From NCBI GenBank assembly GCA_902797345.1, contig CADBSL010000110.1, positions 1 through 7,355 of the forward strand: 7,355 nt of DNA, in the 5' to 3' direction. The translations under genes were made by a program, and so were the position numbers. Every line of letters starts with the position of its first letter. The stretch's first letter is position 1. Positions 5,597 to 7,355 of the stretch are shown in pieces. The notes beneath the pieces are model-generated. The model saw only the letters and a program-made list of their open reading frames with translations. It searched no databases and had not been told where the DNA came from. The stretch is from an uncultured Eubacteriales bacterium. GTDB lineage: Bacteria > Bacillota > Clostridia > Peptostreptococcales > Anaerovoracaceae.

Positions 5597-6018
5597 ATAA
5601 AAACGAACTGAAATCCATCTTGCCTCACCGGGAGCCCATGCTGCTGTTGGATGAGGCAGAAAAGGTCGAGGAAGAAGCCGTAGGGCGGTATACCGTCAAA
5701 GGGGACGAGTTTTTTCTCCAGGGGCATTTCCCCGGGAACCCCATCGTGCCGGGTGTGATCCTGTGCGAGATCCTGGCACAATCCGTCTGCGTCCTTCTTC
5801 AGGATAAAATGGAAGATGACCCCGGCATCGTACCGATGTATACGGGGATGAATAACGTGAAATTCCGCAGCTCCGCGAAACCGGGAGACACCATCGTCAC
5901 CCGGTGCACCATCACCCGGTCCAAGCACCCCTTCTATTTTGCGAAGGGGAAAGCTTTTGTGGGGGATGCCGTGTGCGCGGAAGCGGACTTTTCCTTTGTA
6001 CTGGCAGGTGAAAGATAA
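5593..6018 (+). CDS. fabZ: 3-hydroxyacyl-ACP dehydratase
   Basis: A 141-residue hotdog-fold dehydratase converting 3-hydroxyacyl-ACP to trans-2-enoyl-ACP. The N-terminal ILPHREPMLLLD (9-20) is a FabZ signature. The active-site helix carries His45 in GHFPGNPIVPGV and Glu59 in CEILAQ, the spacing of 14 expected for the FabZ His/Glu pair. It has FabZ rather than FabA features: the short length, and Glu where FabA has Asp. Translation probably depends on accB, since the two genes share ATGA; a GGTGGAG site (5584-5590) also precedes the start. Its stop shares one base with accC (TAATG). Placement between accB and accC is the conserved order in Firmicutes operons. Confidence 0.95.
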   Translation: MNKNELKSILPHREPMLLLDEAEKVEEEAVGRYTVKGDEFFLQGHFPGNPIVPGVILCEILAQSVCVLLQDKMEDDPGIVPMYTGMNNVKFRSSAKPGDTIVTRCTITRSKHPFYFAKGKAFVGDAVCAEADFSFVLAGER

Positions 6019-7289
6019 TGTTTTCAAAGATCCTGATCGCCGGACGGGGAGAGATCGCCGTTCGGATCATCCGGGCCTGCCGGGAGATGGGGATCTCCAC
6101 CGTAGCGGTGTATTCCGAGGCGGACCGGGACACCCTCCATGTGGCGATGGCGGATGAAGCCTTCTGTATCGGGCCTGCCAGCCCGGCACAGAGTTATCTG
6201 AATATGGATCAGATCATCAGCGCGGCACTGGTCAGCGGTGCCCAGGCGATCCACCCGGGCTACGGATTCCTGTCGGAGAACGCGGACTTCGCGGAAGCCT
6301 GCCGGCAGAACAACCTGACATTTATCGGCCCTTCGGCGGAACAGATGAAGCGGCTGTCCAATAAAGAAACCGCGAAAAATCTCATGAGAGAAGCGGGCCT
6401 GCCCATCATCCCCGGCTGCGGCATCCTTCACAGTGTGGAGGAGGCGTTGGTCGAGGGACGGAAAGTGGGTTATCCGTTGATGCTGAAAGCAGCTTCCGGC
6501 GGCGGCGGCCGCGGGATCCGACTGGTCCAGCACGAAGATGAACTGGAAAATGCGTACCAGACCTCCGTGGCTGAGGCGAAAAGTGCCTTCGGCGACGGCA
6601 GTGTCTACATGGAAAAATACATCAACCCTGCCCGCCACATCGAATTCCAGATCCTGGCGGATGAGCAGGGGAACGTGGTGTGCCTGGGAGACCGGGACTG
6701 CACCATCCAGGTAAACAATCAGAAGATCCTGGAAGAAAGCCCTTCACCGGCGGTCAGCGATGAGACCCGGATGAAGATGATCCCCCTGGTGGTGGATGCG
6801 GTCAAAAAGACCGGCTATACCGGCGCGGGGACCCTGGAGTTCCTGATGGATGGGGAAGGAAACTTCTACTTCATGGAGATGAACCTCCGGCTCCAAGTGG
6901 AGCACACGGTGACGGAGTCACTCACGGGCATCGATATGGTCAAGTGGCAGATCCGGATCGCTGCAGGGATCCCCCTGGGATTCACCCAGCAGGAGATCGA
7001 CCTGAACGGATGCGCCATCGAGTGCCGGATCAATGCGCTGGCACCGGGGAGAGTGACCTTTATCCATCAGCCAGGCGGACCCTTCGTGCGGTTCGACACA
7101 TACCTGGTGATGGGCACCGAAGTCACCCCTTACTATGACCCGTTGGTGGGGAAACTGATCATCTATTCCACCACCCGGGAGGAAGCGGTCCGGAAGATGA
7201 ATGCAGCCCTGTGCGAGCTCATCATCGAAGGCATCCCGACGAATGTGGACCAGCAGATCCGGATCGTAGGGAGTAAAGAGTTTATTTGA
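6018..7289 (+). CDS. accC: Biotin carboxylase subunit of acetyl-CoA carboxylase (short C-terminus)
   Basis: An ATP-grasp enzyme that carboxylates biotin on AccB using ATP and bicarbonate. It has the N-terminal KILIAGRGEIAVRII, HPGYGFLSEN (79-88), Lys116, Lys157 before the glycine-rich loop SGGGGRGIR (160-168), Glu274, Glu287 and Asn289, Arg291 in MNLRLQVEH, and Arg337 in IECRINA, matching E. coli Lys159, Glu276, Glu288, Asn290, Arg292 and Arg338. At 423 residues it is shorter than the usual 445-450. One difference is a roughly 8-residue loss where INAEDP...PSPG would lie (here INALAPG, 338-344). The other is the absence of the last 18 or so residues, since the protein stops at NVDQQIRIVGSKEFI. 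The ATP-site motif usually QRRHQK reads QVNNQK (231-236). Two stops in a row (TGA TAG) end it. All core catalytic residues remain, so I expect an active enzyme. Confidence 0.92.
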   Translation: MFSKILIAGRGEIAVRIIRACREMGISTVAVYSEADRDTLHVAMADEAFCIGPASPAQSYLNMDQIISAALVSGAQAIHPGYGFLSENADFAEACRQNNLTFIGPSAEQMKRLSNKETAKNLMREAGLPIIPGCGILHSVEEALVEGRKVGYPLMLKAASGGGGRGIRLVQHEDELENAYQTSVAEAKSAFGDGSVYMEKYINPARHIEFQILADEQGNVVCLGDRDCTIQVNNQKILEESPSPAVSDETRMKMIPLVVDAVKKTGYTGAGTLEFLMDGEGNFYFMEMNLRLQVEHTVTESLTGIDMVKWQIRIAAGIPLGFTQQEIDLNGCAIECRINALAPGRVTFIHQPGGPFVRFDTYLVMGTEVTPYYDPLVGKLIIYSTTREEAVRKMNAALCELIIEGIPTNVDQQIRIVGSKEFI

Positions 7290-7301
7290 TAGAGGAAAAC
7301 A

Positions 7302-7355
7302 ATGCCGTTACTGAATTTTAATCATAAACCAAAAAATGAACTGGAAGAGGGCGGA
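7302..7355 (+). CDS. accD: Probable acetyl-CoA carboxylase carboxyltransferase beta subunit, N-terminal fragment (3' end outside window)
   Basis: Only 18 codons are visible, reading MPLLNFNHKPKNELEEGG and still open at the window end. An AGAGGA site at 7291-7296 lies five bases upstream of ATG, and the gene begins 12 bases after the accC stop. The name rests on gene order: accD follows accC in the conserved Firmicutes operon and would encode the beta half of the carboxyltransferase that passes CO2 from biotin to acetyl-CoA. A short Lys-rich lead before the zinc ribbon is compatible with AccD, but no diagnostic motif is in view. The zinc-binding cysteines should appear shortly beyond the edge. 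Confidence 0.65.
   Translation, partial: MPLLNFNHKPKNELEEGG

Noticed and set aside
5030..6027. Overlapping - strand frames opposite accB and fabZ
   Set aside because: They are complements of conserved genes, with His/Phe-rich composition and no recognisable family.
7262..7301. Frameshift as the cause of the short AccC end
   Set aside because: The other two + frames hit stops almost at once (TAG at 7267, TAA at 7274) and do not encode the missing tail.

Overview
The window is moderately GC-rich bacterial DNA. Nearly all of it is a type II fatty-acid synthesis (FAS II) operon on the + strand. Gene order (acpP-fabK-fabD-fabG-fabF-accB-fabZ-accC-accD), strong GGAGG-type ribosome binding sites, an FMN-type enoyl reductase (FabK) in place of FabI, and the style of the upstream hybrid kinase all point to an anaerobic Firmicute (Bacillota) of class Clostridia. 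The family cannot be settled from this window. The assignment is inferred from layout and protein motifs, not from a database search.

Layout. Bases 1-849 are the 3' end of a hybrid sensor kinase gene with two tandem receiver domains; its sensor and kinase core lie outside the window. A strong intrinsic terminator (878-905) closes that gene. An extended -10 promoter (917-945) follows directly and should start the FAS II transcript near base 952. The roughly 88-nt leader carries a GC-rich inverted repeat (957-980) just after the predicted start. The genes then run without a break: acpP (acyl carrier protein), fabK (enoyl-ACP reductase II), fabD (malonyl-CoA:ACP transacylase), fabG (3-ketoacyl-ACP reductase), fabF (ketoacyl-ACP synthase II), accB (biotin carrier protein), fabZ (hydroxyacyl-ACP dehydratase), accC (biotin carboxylase) and the first 18 codons of what is probably accD. 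Most junctions overlap or are only a few bases long. The exception is the 83-base fabD-fabG gap, which is filled by an inverted array of 7-base repeats. There is no gene-free stretch over 300 bases.

How the genes work together. AccB, AccC and AccD (with AccA, expected just downstream) make malonyl-CoA. FabD moves malonate to the ACP encoded by acpP. FabF condenses, FabG reduces, FabZ dehydrates and FabK reduces again to lengthen the acyl chain by two carbons. FabH, the usual initiating condensing enzyme, and a FabT/MarR-type regulator gene often sit upstream of acpP in such operons; neither is between the kinase gene and acpP here.

The genes themselves are ordinary. The points worth a second look are the heptamer inverted-repeat element in the fabD-fabG gap, the inverted repeat at the transcription start, and several departures of AccC from the usual biotin carboxylase: a shortened C-terminus, a short internal deletion and an altered ATP-site motif. 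I found no clear novel defence, mobile or RNA system.
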